NCBI GenBank assembly: GCA_017478515.1
Contig: JAFVDH010000008.1
Span: 1-64,000 of the forward strand
Source of the DNA: a bacterium
GTDB lineage: Bacteria; Cyanobacteriota; Vampirovibrionia; Gastranaerophilales; Gastranaerophilaceae
Direction: 5' to 3'
DNA length: 64,000 nt
Under the pieces are notes generated by a model. The model saw only the letters and a program-made list of their open reading frames with translations. It made no database searches and was not told where the DNA came from. The number at the start of each line of letters is the position of its first letter. The stretch's first letter is position 1. Position numbers and translations under genes: made by a program. Positions 34,157-41,433 of this stretch are shown piece by piece.

Positions 34157-35902
34157 TTATTTTAATGCTTCCTGAATATCTTTAACAATTAATTCTGTTG
34201 TCAAATGATATTTTTCAAGTTGAGTTTGAAGCGGAATTCTATCAGGGAAAGCTTTCTCTGCACCGTAATTTATGACTTTCATGTCAGAACTTCCGTAGTA
34301 GCTTGCGATTTTTTCTCCAAAACCGCCTGCAAGACATCCTTCTTCAAGTGTTATCACAAGTTTATGGCTTAATTTTAATTCTTCCAGAAGTTCTTTATCA
34401 AGGCCTGTTATGTATCTTGGATTTATCAATGTTGGTACGATGCCGATTTTTTGAAGTTTTTCTTTTACTTCTTTCGCTTTTTGATAATAAGAGCCAAGTC
34501 CTATTATCGCAACAGTTTCGCCTTTTTCTGTTAATTGATATTTATTTAGTACCGAGTAGTCGGTATTATCTTCTTTTCCTGTTGATGATAATGGTGCAAA
34601 TGGAACTCTTATAAATACTGTATGTTCTTTTTGTCCTATTGACCAGTCAAGCATTTTTAAATATTCTTCTTTGCAAGTAGGAGCAAGATAAACGACATTT
34701 GGAATATTGCTTATTAACGGAATATCAAACAAGCCTAAATGTGTAGCATCTGCACCGTAAATGCCTCCCCAGTTTACTAAAACCGTTGCAGGAGAATTGT
34801 TTAGGGCTAAATCTTGCGAAATTTGGTCATAAGTTCTTTGTACAAATGAACTTAATAATGTAAGGACAGGTTTCCCTCCATTTTTTGCTATACCTGAAAT
34901 AAATGCCATTGCATGTTCTTCTGCTATACCTACGTCAACATAATTTTTGCCAAGTTTATCTCTGAATTCTTGATTTAAATCAACAGCTCCCGGTGTCGCA
35001 GGGTTTACCACTACCAATGTTTTATCCTGTTCGTATTTTTTTATTAAATATTCTCTTGTTAATGATGCATATGTTTCCGTTGTGCTCTTTGCATTCGGAT
35101 CTGTACAGCCTGCATTTATCCAGTGATAAAATTCTTTATATTCTTCGGCTTCTTTTAATCCTTTACCCTTTAGAGTGTGTAAGTGTACAACTACAGGGTG
35201 GTCTATATCTTTTACTTCTTCAAAAACTTTAATCAAATCTTCTACATTATTTCCGTTTTCAACGTAATAGTAGTCAAAGCCTAAAGATTTAAAGTAGTTA
35301 CATTCTGCTTTTCCGTTGGTTTCTCTCAAGAGTTTTAAGTTATCATAAAGTCCGCCTTGATTTACGGCAATTGACATTTCGTTATCGTTTACGATAATAA
35401 TGATGTTGCTTCCTAAAACTGCAGCGTTATCTAAACCTTCAAAAGCTTCTCCGCCGCTTAAGGAACCGTCACCTATGATTGCAATTATATTTTCTTTACC
35501 GCCTCTGACATCACGGCCTTTTGCAAGTCCTGTTGCTAAGCTTACCGAAGTTGAGGTGTGCCCTACGATAAACATATCGTGTTCACTTTCATTAGGGTTT
35601 GTGTAACCGCTTATTTCAAGATATTTTTCAGGATTTTGGTAATACTCTCTTCTTCCTGTAAGCATTTTGTGTGCATAGCACTGGTGTGACACGTCAAATA
35701 CAAACTTGTCTTCAGGTGAATTAAATACATAGTGAAGAGCTATTGTCGGTTCTACAAAACCTAAATTCGGCCCCATATGTCCGCTTATTGTGTTTACTTT
35801 GTTTATTATTAATTCTCTTATCTCTCCTGAAAGAGTGTTCATTTCTTCCGTCGAAAGAGCTTTTACGTCTTTTGGTGAATTTATTTTATCTAAAACTGTC
35901 AT
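34157..35902 (-). CDS. dxs: 1-deoxy-D-xylulose-5-phosphate synthase
   Basis: First enzyme of the MEP isoprenoid pathway, making DXP from pyruvate and glyceraldehyde-3-phosphate with TPP. 581 aa, on the short side (about 620 is common), like the compact DXS group. TPP motif: IGDGSLSGGEAFEGLDNA with IIVNDNEMSI. The transketolase central domain begins near TYASLTREYL, with VGIAEEHAMAFISGIA. It follows ychF by 22 bp and is probably co-transcribed. Together with the prenyl synthase at 255 it indicates the MEP route. Confidence 0.93.
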   Translation of the reverse strand: MTVLDKINSPKDVKALSTEEMNTLSGEIRELIINKVNTISGHMGPNLGFVEPTIALHYVFNSPEDKFVFDVSHQCYAHKMLTGRREYYQNPEKYLEISGYTNPNESEHDMFIVGHTSTSVSLATGLAKGRDVRGGKENIIAIIGDGSLSGGEAFEGLDNAAVLGSNIIIIVNDNEMSIAVNQGGLYDNLKLLRETNGKAECNYFKSLGFDYYYVENGNNVEDLIKVFEEVKDIDHPVVVHLHTLKGKGLKEAEEYKEFYHWINAGCTDPNAKSTTETYASLTREYLIKKYEQDKTLVVVNPATPGAVDLNQEFRDKLGKNYVDVGIAEEHAMAFISGIAKNGGKPVLTLLSSFVQRTYDQISQDLALNNSPATVLVNWGGIYGADATHLGLFDIPLISNIPNVVYLAPTCKEEYLKMLDWSIGQKEHTVFIRVPFAPLSSTGKEDNTDYSVLNKYQLTEKGETVAIIGLGSYYQKAKEVKEKLQKIGIVPTLINPRYITGLDKELLEELKLSHKLVITLEEGCLAGGFGEKIASYYGSSDMKVINYGAEKAFPDRIPLQTQLEKYHLTTELIVKDIQEALK

Positions 35903-35924
35903 TTATAATTCCTTTCATATTTAA

Positions 35925-37028
35925 CTAATTTGCAAATCTAAAGTGCATAATATCTCCGTCTTGAACAACGTATTCTTTGCCCTCCAGCCTCATAACGCCT
36001 TTATCTTTAGCAGCTGCATAAGAACCGTTGCAGGCAAGGAAATCTTCATAAGAAATAACTTCTGCTCTTATAAAACCTTTTTCAAAGTCTGTATGAATTA
36101 CCCCCGCAGCTTGAGGTGCTTTAGTTCCTGCTGTAATAGTCCAAGCCTTTACCTCAATTTCACCTGCAGTTATGTATGTTCTCAAGTTTAGAAGATGATA
36201 TACTGCCTGAATCATCTTTTCTATTCCGGAATTTTCTATTCCAAGTTCCGCTAAATATTCCTTTGCTTCTTCTTGTGAAAGTTCTGCTAATTCTTCTTCT
36301 ATCTTTGCGGAAATTATTACCATTTCAGCACCATGTTTTTGTGCGTATTTATTTACAAGTTTTGTGTAATCATTTCCTGATACTACGTCGGTTTCAGATA
36401 CATTTGCCGCATAAATTACAGGTTTTATGCACATTAATTGAGATTGTTTTGCTATTTTTAGTTCATCTTCGTCTTCAAATAATTCTTCGACATTGATAAA
36501 TGTTGCATCCGATAATTTATCGTAAAGTGTTTGCAGAACTTTTACTTCAACTTTAGCGTTTTTATCACCTGAATTTGCAACTTTAGAAGTTTTTGCAATT
36601 CTTTTTTCCAAAGATGCCATATCAGCAAGAGCAAGTTCTGTGTTTATCGTTTCAATATCATCTATAGGGTTTACTTTTCCTGAAACGTGTATTGTGTTGG
36701 GGTCATCAAAGCATCTTACAACTTGAATTATAGCGTCAGTCTCTCTTATATTTGCAAGAAATTGATTTCCTAATCCTTCGCCTTTACTTGCTCCTTTTAC
36801 CAACCCTGCGATATCCACAAATTCTATTGCCGTAGGTACAACTTTTGCTGCATTGACAAGCGGTGCAAGTTTTTCCAATCTGTCATCAGGCACTCCTACT
36901 ACGCCTACATTCGGTTCTATTGTACAAAACGGATAATTGGCACTTTGTGCGTTTTTGGCACTTGTCAGTGCATTAAATAATGTTGATTTTCCTACGTTTG
37001 GTAATCCTACTATTCCTGTTCTTAACAT
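35925..37028 (-). CDS. ychF: Ribosome-binding ATPase/GTPase YchF (Obg family)
   Basis: 367 aa. The P-loop is GLPNVGKSTLFNAL, G3 is DIAGLVKGAS, and the NKxD-equivalent region reads KPVIYAANVSE; Obg-type GTPases of this group hydrolyse ATP. The C-terminal TGS domain contains TAGEIEVKAWTI and KGFIRAEVI. It is a highly conserved translation-associated factor. Ribosome site AAAAAGGAAAAG. It is first in an operon with dxs. Confidence 0.96.
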   Translation of the reverse strand: MLRTGIVGLPNVGKSTLFNALTSAKNAQSANYPFCTIEPNVGVVGVPDDRLEKLAPLVNAAKVVPTAIEFVDIAGLVKGASKGEGLGNQFLANIRETDAIIQVVRCFDDPNTIHVSGKVNPIDDIETINTELALADMASLEKRIAKTSKVANSGDKNAKVEVKVLQTLYDKLSDATFINVEELFEDEDELKIAKQSQLMCIKPVIYAANVSETDVVSGNDYTKLVNKYAQKHGAEMVIISAKIEEELAELSQEEAKEYLAELGIENSGIEKMIQAVYHLLNLRTYITAGEIEVKAWTITAGTKAPQAAGVIHTDFEKGFIRAEVISYEDFLACNGSYAAAKDKGVMRLEGKEYVVQDGDIMHFRFAN

Positions 37029-37163
37029 ATCTTTTCCTTTTTCTTGTTTTAGTTTATTTTATCACAGAATTTATTAAATATACAACAAACAGTTGATGTT
37101 AAGATTGTCCATCAAGAGTATTCTTAATTATAGCTGTATTATCGCTTTAGTTGATAGGGACTT

Positions 37164-38549
37164 ATGGGACAGGAAGTTATTAATAACATATTTTCCAATA
37201 ATTTGATTAAACAATATAATTGGTTTAATTCAATGTTTGCTGCTCCGTTGAAGTCTACAAGCGATGAGTTTTTTCAATACGGCTTTGCTTTTAAATTAAT
37301 GTCCATGAGCCTCAATATAAATGCGATGTTTCAAGATGACAGCTACTTCGTAACTAAAATAAATATAGATGCAGAAAGAGAAGTCTTTATCAGATGCTCT
37401 GAAAAGGCAATCGGTATGATATTGGAAAAGGTCTTAGAACCGCTTGAATCAGGTGAAAAATTTAATTTGAACATGATGTCAGAGTTGGAAGCTAAGATTA
37501 TAACAAGTTTTAATGATATGTTCTATACAACTTTTGCAGATAAATTCGTAAGACCAAAGGGCTCATTAAAATTTAGAACATTTGATATTCTGCATCTTAC
37601 ATTCCTTATGAGACCTGAGGATGATGAAAAATGTGAAAATGTCGCAAAAATAATAGTTTCACTGCCTTATCAATTTATAAATCCTGAAGAAAGTATTCCT
37701 CAGGAAGAAATTTTTAATGATTATAATTTCGCAGATAATTGGGTTGAGGCAACTGTAAAAATCGGTACAACTCTATTTTCATTGCAGGATTTGAAAGCTT
37801 TAGAACCGGAAGATATAGTTGTATTTGAAAATTCTAATCTGCATGTGATGGAAGTATTTTGCGGAGAATACACAAAAACTTTTAATTTGACACCAAATCC
37901 GTCATTAATAATTGCTGTTGACGATTCGATAGAAGGAGAAATGAATATGGAAGAAAACTCATCTGTAAATTTATGGGATAGTATTCAGGTAGAGATGGGT
38001 GCTGAGTTTGATAAAATAAAAATTCCTCTTGGAGATTTGAAAAAAATTAATGAGGGAATAATTGTTGATATAAGTTCAATATACAGCAATAAAATATCTT
38101 TGAAAGTAGAAGAAAAACTTATTGCAGAGGGCGAACTTGTAATAGTAAATGACAGATACGGAGTAAAGGTAAATAAAATCTTTACCCCTCAAGAACCTGA
38201 ACCAGAACCTCAAGTTCAGCCGCAAATGCCGCCGGAACAAATACAGGCACAACAAATGTCGCAAATGCAAGTTCCTCCGGGAATAGACCCTAATGCCTTT
38301 GCTCAACTTACTCCTGAGCAACAACAGCAGGTTATAATGCAATATCAACAGCAGCAGCAAATGCAAATGCAGCTTCCACCGGGAATAGACCCTAATGCTT
38401 TTGCTCAACTTACTCCTGAACAACAGCAGCAAGTGTTAATGCAATATCAGCAGCAGCAACAGCAAATGCAACAAATGCCTCAAGAACAAGTTCAGGGTGG
38501 TGATGAATTTGATTACAGCGACTTTGAATTGGATGATGAAGACATTTAG
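37164..38549 (+). CDS. Flagellar motor switch protein with two SpoA domains (FliM/FliN-FliY-like) and a Gln-rich tail
   Basis: 461 aa. Residues 1-170 resemble a CheC/FliM-type middle domain (SEKAIGMILEKVL and LEAKIITSFNDMFYTTFADK). Residues about 190-250 form a first SpoA-like unit (EATVKIGTTLFSLQDLKALE), and residues about 270-335 a second, clearer SpoA/FliN unit (IQVEMGAEFDKIKIPLGDLK then GEGELVIVNDRYGVKVNKI-type strands). Two SpoA units in one chain is the layout of FliM-FliN fusions or of type III SctQ/YscQ. The last 110 residues are Gln/Met/Pro-rich with two 34-residue repeats. It precedes fliOPQR and is probably the C-ring protein. Confidence 0.7.
   Translation: MGQEVINNIFSNNLIKQYNWFNSMFAAPLKSTSDEFFQYGFAFKLMSMSLNINAMFQDDSYFVTKINIDAEREVFIRCSEKAIGMILEKVLEPLESGEKFNLNMMSELEAKIITSFNDMFYTTFADKFVRPKGSLKFRTFDILHLTFLMRPEDDEKCENVAKIIVSLPYQFINPEESIPQEEIFNDYNFADNWVEATVKIGTTLFSLQDLKALEPEDIVVFENSNLHVMEVFCGEYTKTFNLTPNPSLIIAVDDSIEGEMNMEENSSVNLWDSIQVEMGAEFDKIKIPLGDLKKINEGIIVDISSIYSNKISLKVEEKLIAEGELVIVNDRYGVKVNKIFTPQEPEPEPQVQPQMPPEQIQAQQMSQMQVPPGIDPNAFAQLTPEQQQQVIMQYQQQQQMQMQLPPGIDPNAFAQLTPEQQQQVLMQYQQQQQQMQQMPQEQVQGGDEFDYSDFELDDEDI
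38272..38475 (+). repeat. In-frame 102-bp tandem repeat (two units)
   Basis: Two 34-codon units, each reading PPGIDPNAFAQLTPEQQQQV followed by a Gln run, at the 3' end of the switch-protein gene. The units differ by a few mostly synonymous changes, so the second is a duplication under protein-level constraint. Confidence 0.85.
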
Positions 38550-38629
38550 TCAAAAGCTTAGAATTTTAAATCTTCGCTAATATATCTAAACAGAGGACTT
38601 TACTTAATAAAACCAAAAAGGATTTTTAT

Positions 38630-38905
38630 ATGCACCACTTTATTATGAATATAACTGTTTTTACATTTGCAATGATAGGGCTTATATTTTTTGCTCTTCT
38701 TGTATATAAAAAAGTATCGGATTTTGGTGTAGGCTCAAAGCCCGACAGCAATTTGAAAGTTCTGGATATGTTGAGAGTCGCACCAAGTAAAGTCTTTTAT
38801 GTTATTTCAACAGGCAGTGAAAAGTTTTTGGTTGCATCTGATACTAATAGTATGAATTTGATTGCTAAATTGGAACAAAATGATTATACAGAACAAATAT
38901 TATAG
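38630..38905 (+). CDS. fliO: Flagellar biosynthesis protein FliO
   Basis: 91 aa: an N-terminal membrane segment (residues 8-28, ITVFTFAMIGLIFFALLVYK) and a small cytoplasmic domain with LKVLDMLRVAPSKVFYVIST and EKFLVASD, the FliO pattern. FliO assists assembly of the FliP core of the export gate. It is flagellum-specific, which argues that this cluster is a flagellum and not an injectisome. Ribosome site AAAAGGA. Confidence 0.85.
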   Translation: MHHFIMNITVFTFAMIGLIFFALLVYKKVSDFGVGSKPDSNLKVLDMLRVAPSKVFYVISTGSEKFLVASDTNSMNLIAKLEQNDYTEQIL

Positions 38906-38939
38906 ATAGAAGGAAAATAAATAAAATAAAGGATGAAGT

Positions 38940-39581
38940 ATGAATAACATATTTGGAGATATGAATCCCGTATTACAAATGCTTTTAGTGATGACTTTGT
39001 TTTCGCTGATACCATTTGTGTTTGCATGTATGACAAGTTTTTTAAGATTTGTAATTGTATTTTCAATGCTTAAAACAGCGATGGGAACACAACAAGTTCC
39101 TCCATCGGTTGTAATTATCGGTTTATCAATGATTTTGACGTTTTATACAATGGGACCGATATTTCAACAATGTTTTGAACAGGGACAGGTTCCGTATAAA
39201 AAAAATCAAAACCTTATTGAGGCAATTGATGCCGGTTCAAAACCATTGAAAGAATTTATGATGAAACAGACAAGAGAAAGTGACTTAGCTTTTTTTATAG
39301 AGCTTTCTAATAAAAAAGCTCCTGAATCTCCTGAAGAAATAACCATTTGGCAAGTTGCTCCCGCATATATAATAAGTGAATTGAAGACAGCATTTGAAAT
39401 TGGTTTTATAGTTTTTGTACCATTTATTGTATTAGACCTTGTAGTAGCAAACATTCTGTTGGCATTAGGGATGTTTATGTTATCACCTACAATCATTTCA
39501 TTGCCATTTAAACTTCTGATATTTATTGCAGTAGACGGCTGGGCATTGATTGTACAGGGCTTGGTAAGTAGTTATAATTAG
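38940..39581 (+). CDS. fliP: Flagellar export gate protein FliP
   Basis: 213 aa. Family motifs MTSFLRFVIVFSMLKTAMG and FVPFIVLDLVVANILLALGM are clear, with the late LPFKLLIFIAVDGW. It forms the pentameric core of the export gate with FliQ and FliR. It is shorter than E. coli FliP because the cleavable N-terminal signal region is absent; the protein starts almost directly at the first membrane helix. It is followed by fliQ after 11 bp. Confidence 0.96.
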   Translation: MNNIFGDMNPVLQMLLVMTLFSLIPFVFACMTSFLRFVIVFSMLKTAMGTQQVPPSVVIIGLSMILTFYTMGPIFQQCFEQGQVPYKKNQNLIEAIDAGSKPLKEFMMKQTRESDLAFFIELSNKKAPESPEEITIWQVAPAYIISELKTAFEIGFIVFVPFIVLDLVVANILLALGMFMLSPTIISLPFKLLIFIAVDGWALIVQGLVSSYN

Positions 39582-39592
39582 GAGAAAAATCT

Positions 39593-40096
39593 ATGGAATT
39601 GTTAATGGAATATATGGCTAAAGGCTTTGTGACAATGCTTTCTATTTCGATGCCTTGCGTGCTTACGGCTGCGGGAATTGGTCTTGTTGTAGGTATTTTG
39701 CAAGCAGTAACGCAGGTTCAAGAACAAACTATTGCGGCTGCACCGAAAATTTTAGCAGTATTTTTGGTTATTGTTATCGGTGGCGTTGGATTTGTAAAAC
39801 TACTAACAAATTTGTTTACTGACGGCATGGCTATGGCGTTTAATGTCGTTCCAAAATCGGATACTTATGTTTTGAGCAGTGATTATTATAAATATACAAA
39901 ATCTCCGTTTGCTGATGAATTTAATTCTCCTGACCCAAAAGGACTTAATTCGGAATTTTCTAAAGGTGCAAATGCTCCTACGGGTTTAGGCACAAAAATG
40001 AAAAATCAGGAAAAATATATCCCGGGTCGTGATTCTGCTGATCCTAAGCCTGATTTCTTAGAGGGTATCACGATTAGAAATAAACGAGGCAGATAA
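39593..40096 (+). CDS. fliQ: Flagellar export gate protein FliQ with a C-terminal extension
   Basis: Residues 1-90 are standard FliQ: two membrane helices (TAAGIGLVVGILQAVTQVQE and IGGVGFVKLLTNLFTDG). FliQ is normally about 88-90 aa, but this product is 167 aa. The extra 77 residues are polar and proline/serine-rich (SPFADEFNSPDPKGLNSEF, PGRDSADPKPDFLEG) and end in basic RNKRGR. The reading frame is unbroken, so the tail is real as sequenced. It should lie on the cytoplasmic or periplasmic rim of the gate. Confidence 0.9.
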   Translation: MELLMEYMAKGFVTMLSISMPCVLTAAGIGLVVGILQAVTQVQEQTIAAAPKILAVFLVIVIGGVGFVKLLTNLFTDGMAMAFNVVPKSDTYVLSSDYYKYTKSPFADEFNSPDPKGLNSEFSKGANAPTGLGTKMKNQEKYIPGRDSADPKPDFLEGITIRNKRGR

Positions 40097-40098
40097 CA

Positions 40099-40476
40099 TT
40101 GAAAAAACCTTTTTTTGCAGCATTTATTATAACTCTTTGTTTAGCATTTATTCCTAAAGTATTTGCTTTCGATAACTATCTTGTTCATACGGAAAAGCCA
40201 GTTGTTAAAATTGTTTCAACTGATAATAATATCATTACGGCAAATGTTTTGGTTACGATAATGAACGAAAAAGATATGGTTATTATTGCTCCAAAACAAT
40301 CGGGAAAGGCTATTTTGACTTTTTATTTTAAAGATGAAACGGTAGAAATTCCTGTAACTGTTAAAAAAAATAAAACAATATTTAAGAAAACAGAGAGTTT
40401 AAAATTCATAAAAATAGATATACCTCCTCAATTGTTTCAAATAGATTTACCGCCAAGAGCAGAGGATATTAAGTAA
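40099..40476 (+). CDS. Small secreted protein between fliQ and fliR
   Basis: 125 aa, TTG start preceded by GAGGC. A Sec signal peptide spans residues 1-23 (AAFIITLCLAFIPKVFA). The mature part looks like one beta-sandwich (VVKIVSTDNNIITANVLVTI, then GKAILTFYFKDETVEIPVTV) and ends in proline-rich PPQLFQIDLPPRAED. It begins 3 bp after fliQ and its stop overlaps the fliR start (TAATG). I know no standard flagellar gene at this position. A periplasmic accessory of the basal body is a guess from position. Confidence 0.75.
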   Translation: MKKPFFAAFIITLCLAFIPKVFAFDNYLVHTEKPVVKIVSTDNNIITANVLVTIMNEKDMVIIAPKQSGKAILTFYFKDETVEIPVTVKKNKTIFKKTESLKFIKIDIPPQLFQIDLPPRAEDIK

Positions 40477-41261
40477 TGGATAAGTTTTTAATTGGGATAA
40501 ATTCATTATTTCCTCATTTTATGATGTATTTTGGTGCAGGGCTTGTGGTTTTTGCGAGAGTTGTCGGTTTTTTTAGATTTGCTCCAGTGTTTAACCGTAA
40601 AGAAATATTTTCTTTCGTAAGATTAAGTGTCGCCATAATTACGACAATAATAATTGTAAATATAATTCAGCCGAAATATTTACCGCTTGATGACTTTGGC
40701 TCACTTATAGTTGCTTTAATTTTAAATTATGCAGTTGGAGCAATGGTTGGTTATGTGGCGCAATTGATACTTTTAGCAATAGAGGCCGGAGCTGATATGA
40801 TAAATATGCAAATGGGTTTATCTTCTGCGACGGTGCTTGACCCGACAACACAATCTCAAACTTCGATACTTGGTCGTATTTTTGGACTTTTAGGTATAAT
40901 TATTTTTATTCAAGTGGGTGGTATTTATTGGGTTTTAAGGGCATTGATGAGAACTTTTGATGTTTTTGCACTATATTCAACGTCAATTCCGCTTGAACAA
41001 TTAGTAAATTTGGATTACGTAATAAGTTTATCTTCAAATGTTTTATATATGGGACTTCAAATAGCGTCTCCTGTGCTGCTTGCGACATTGGGACAGGATA
41101 TTATCCTTGGCGTAATTTCAAAAACCGCACCGCAAGTAAACGTATTCCAATTGTCATTTCTTTTTAAACCTGTGCTTGGTGCGGCAATTATGGTATGGAT
41201 ATTGCCAATGTTGTTTAGTATTATTGCCGATTATTTTAATTCTTTTGCAAATATTTTTTAG
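40476..41261 (+). CDS. fliR: Flagellar export gate protein FliR
   Basis: 261 aa with about six membrane helices. Family features: FARVVGFFRFAPVFNRKEI, AGADMINMQMGLSSATVLDP, and the C-terminal FQLSFLFKPVLGAAIMVW. With FliP5 and FliQ4 it completes the export gate. The start overlaps the upstream stop. flhB is not here. After it come 172 bp containing the sigma-28-type promoter of the next gene. Confidence 0.95.
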   Translation: MDKFLIGINSLFPHFMMYFGAGLVVFARVVGFFRFAPVFNRKEIFSFVRLSVAIITTIIIVNIIQPKYLPLDDFGSLIVALILNYAVGAMVGYVAQLILLAIEAGADMINMQMGLSSATVLDPTTQSQTSILGRIFGLLGIIIFIQVGGIYWVLRALMRTFDVFALYSTSIPLEQLVNLDYVISLSSNVLYMGLQIASPVLLATLGQDIILGVISKTAPQVNVFQLSFLFKPVLGAAIMVWILPMLFSIIADYFNSFANIF

Positions 41262-41296
41262 TATATAAAAAGAGAAGAGATTTTTTTGTTGCATTT

Positions 41297-41433
41297 AAAC
41301 AAAGAACTTGCCTTTTTAAGTGTGTTAAGTTTTGTAAATGTTTCCCCCGCTTTATTAAAGTTTTCTTGGTGCTGTGCCGACATGCATGGCATAGGTATAT
41401 GTAAGGTAAAAGATAGATATAAGGAGAAAAATT
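41297..41433 (+). repeat. Upstream region of paralogue A, shared without substitution with paralogue B
   Basis: These 137 bp recur before the gene at 46171 (46015-46170), base for base, apart from a 19-bp insertion there. The block ends at the ATG and includes the ribosome site AAGGAGAAAAATT. Confidence 0.9.
41356..41383 (+). promoter_or_regulatory. Sigma-28 (FliA/SigD) type promoter of paralogue A
   Basis: TAAAGTTT (41356-41363), 12-bp spacer, GCCGACAT (41376-41383). The enteric FliA consensus is TAAAGTTT-N11-GCCGATAA, so the -35 matches 8/8 and the -10 keeps the GCCGA core. Transcription would begin near 41390, about 45 nt before the ATG at 41434. It lies directly after the flagellar gate genes. 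Confidence 0.75.

Noticed and set aside
38272-38475. Direct repeats considered as a CRISPR array
   Set aside because: Only two units, contiguous without spacers and in frame within a protein gene.
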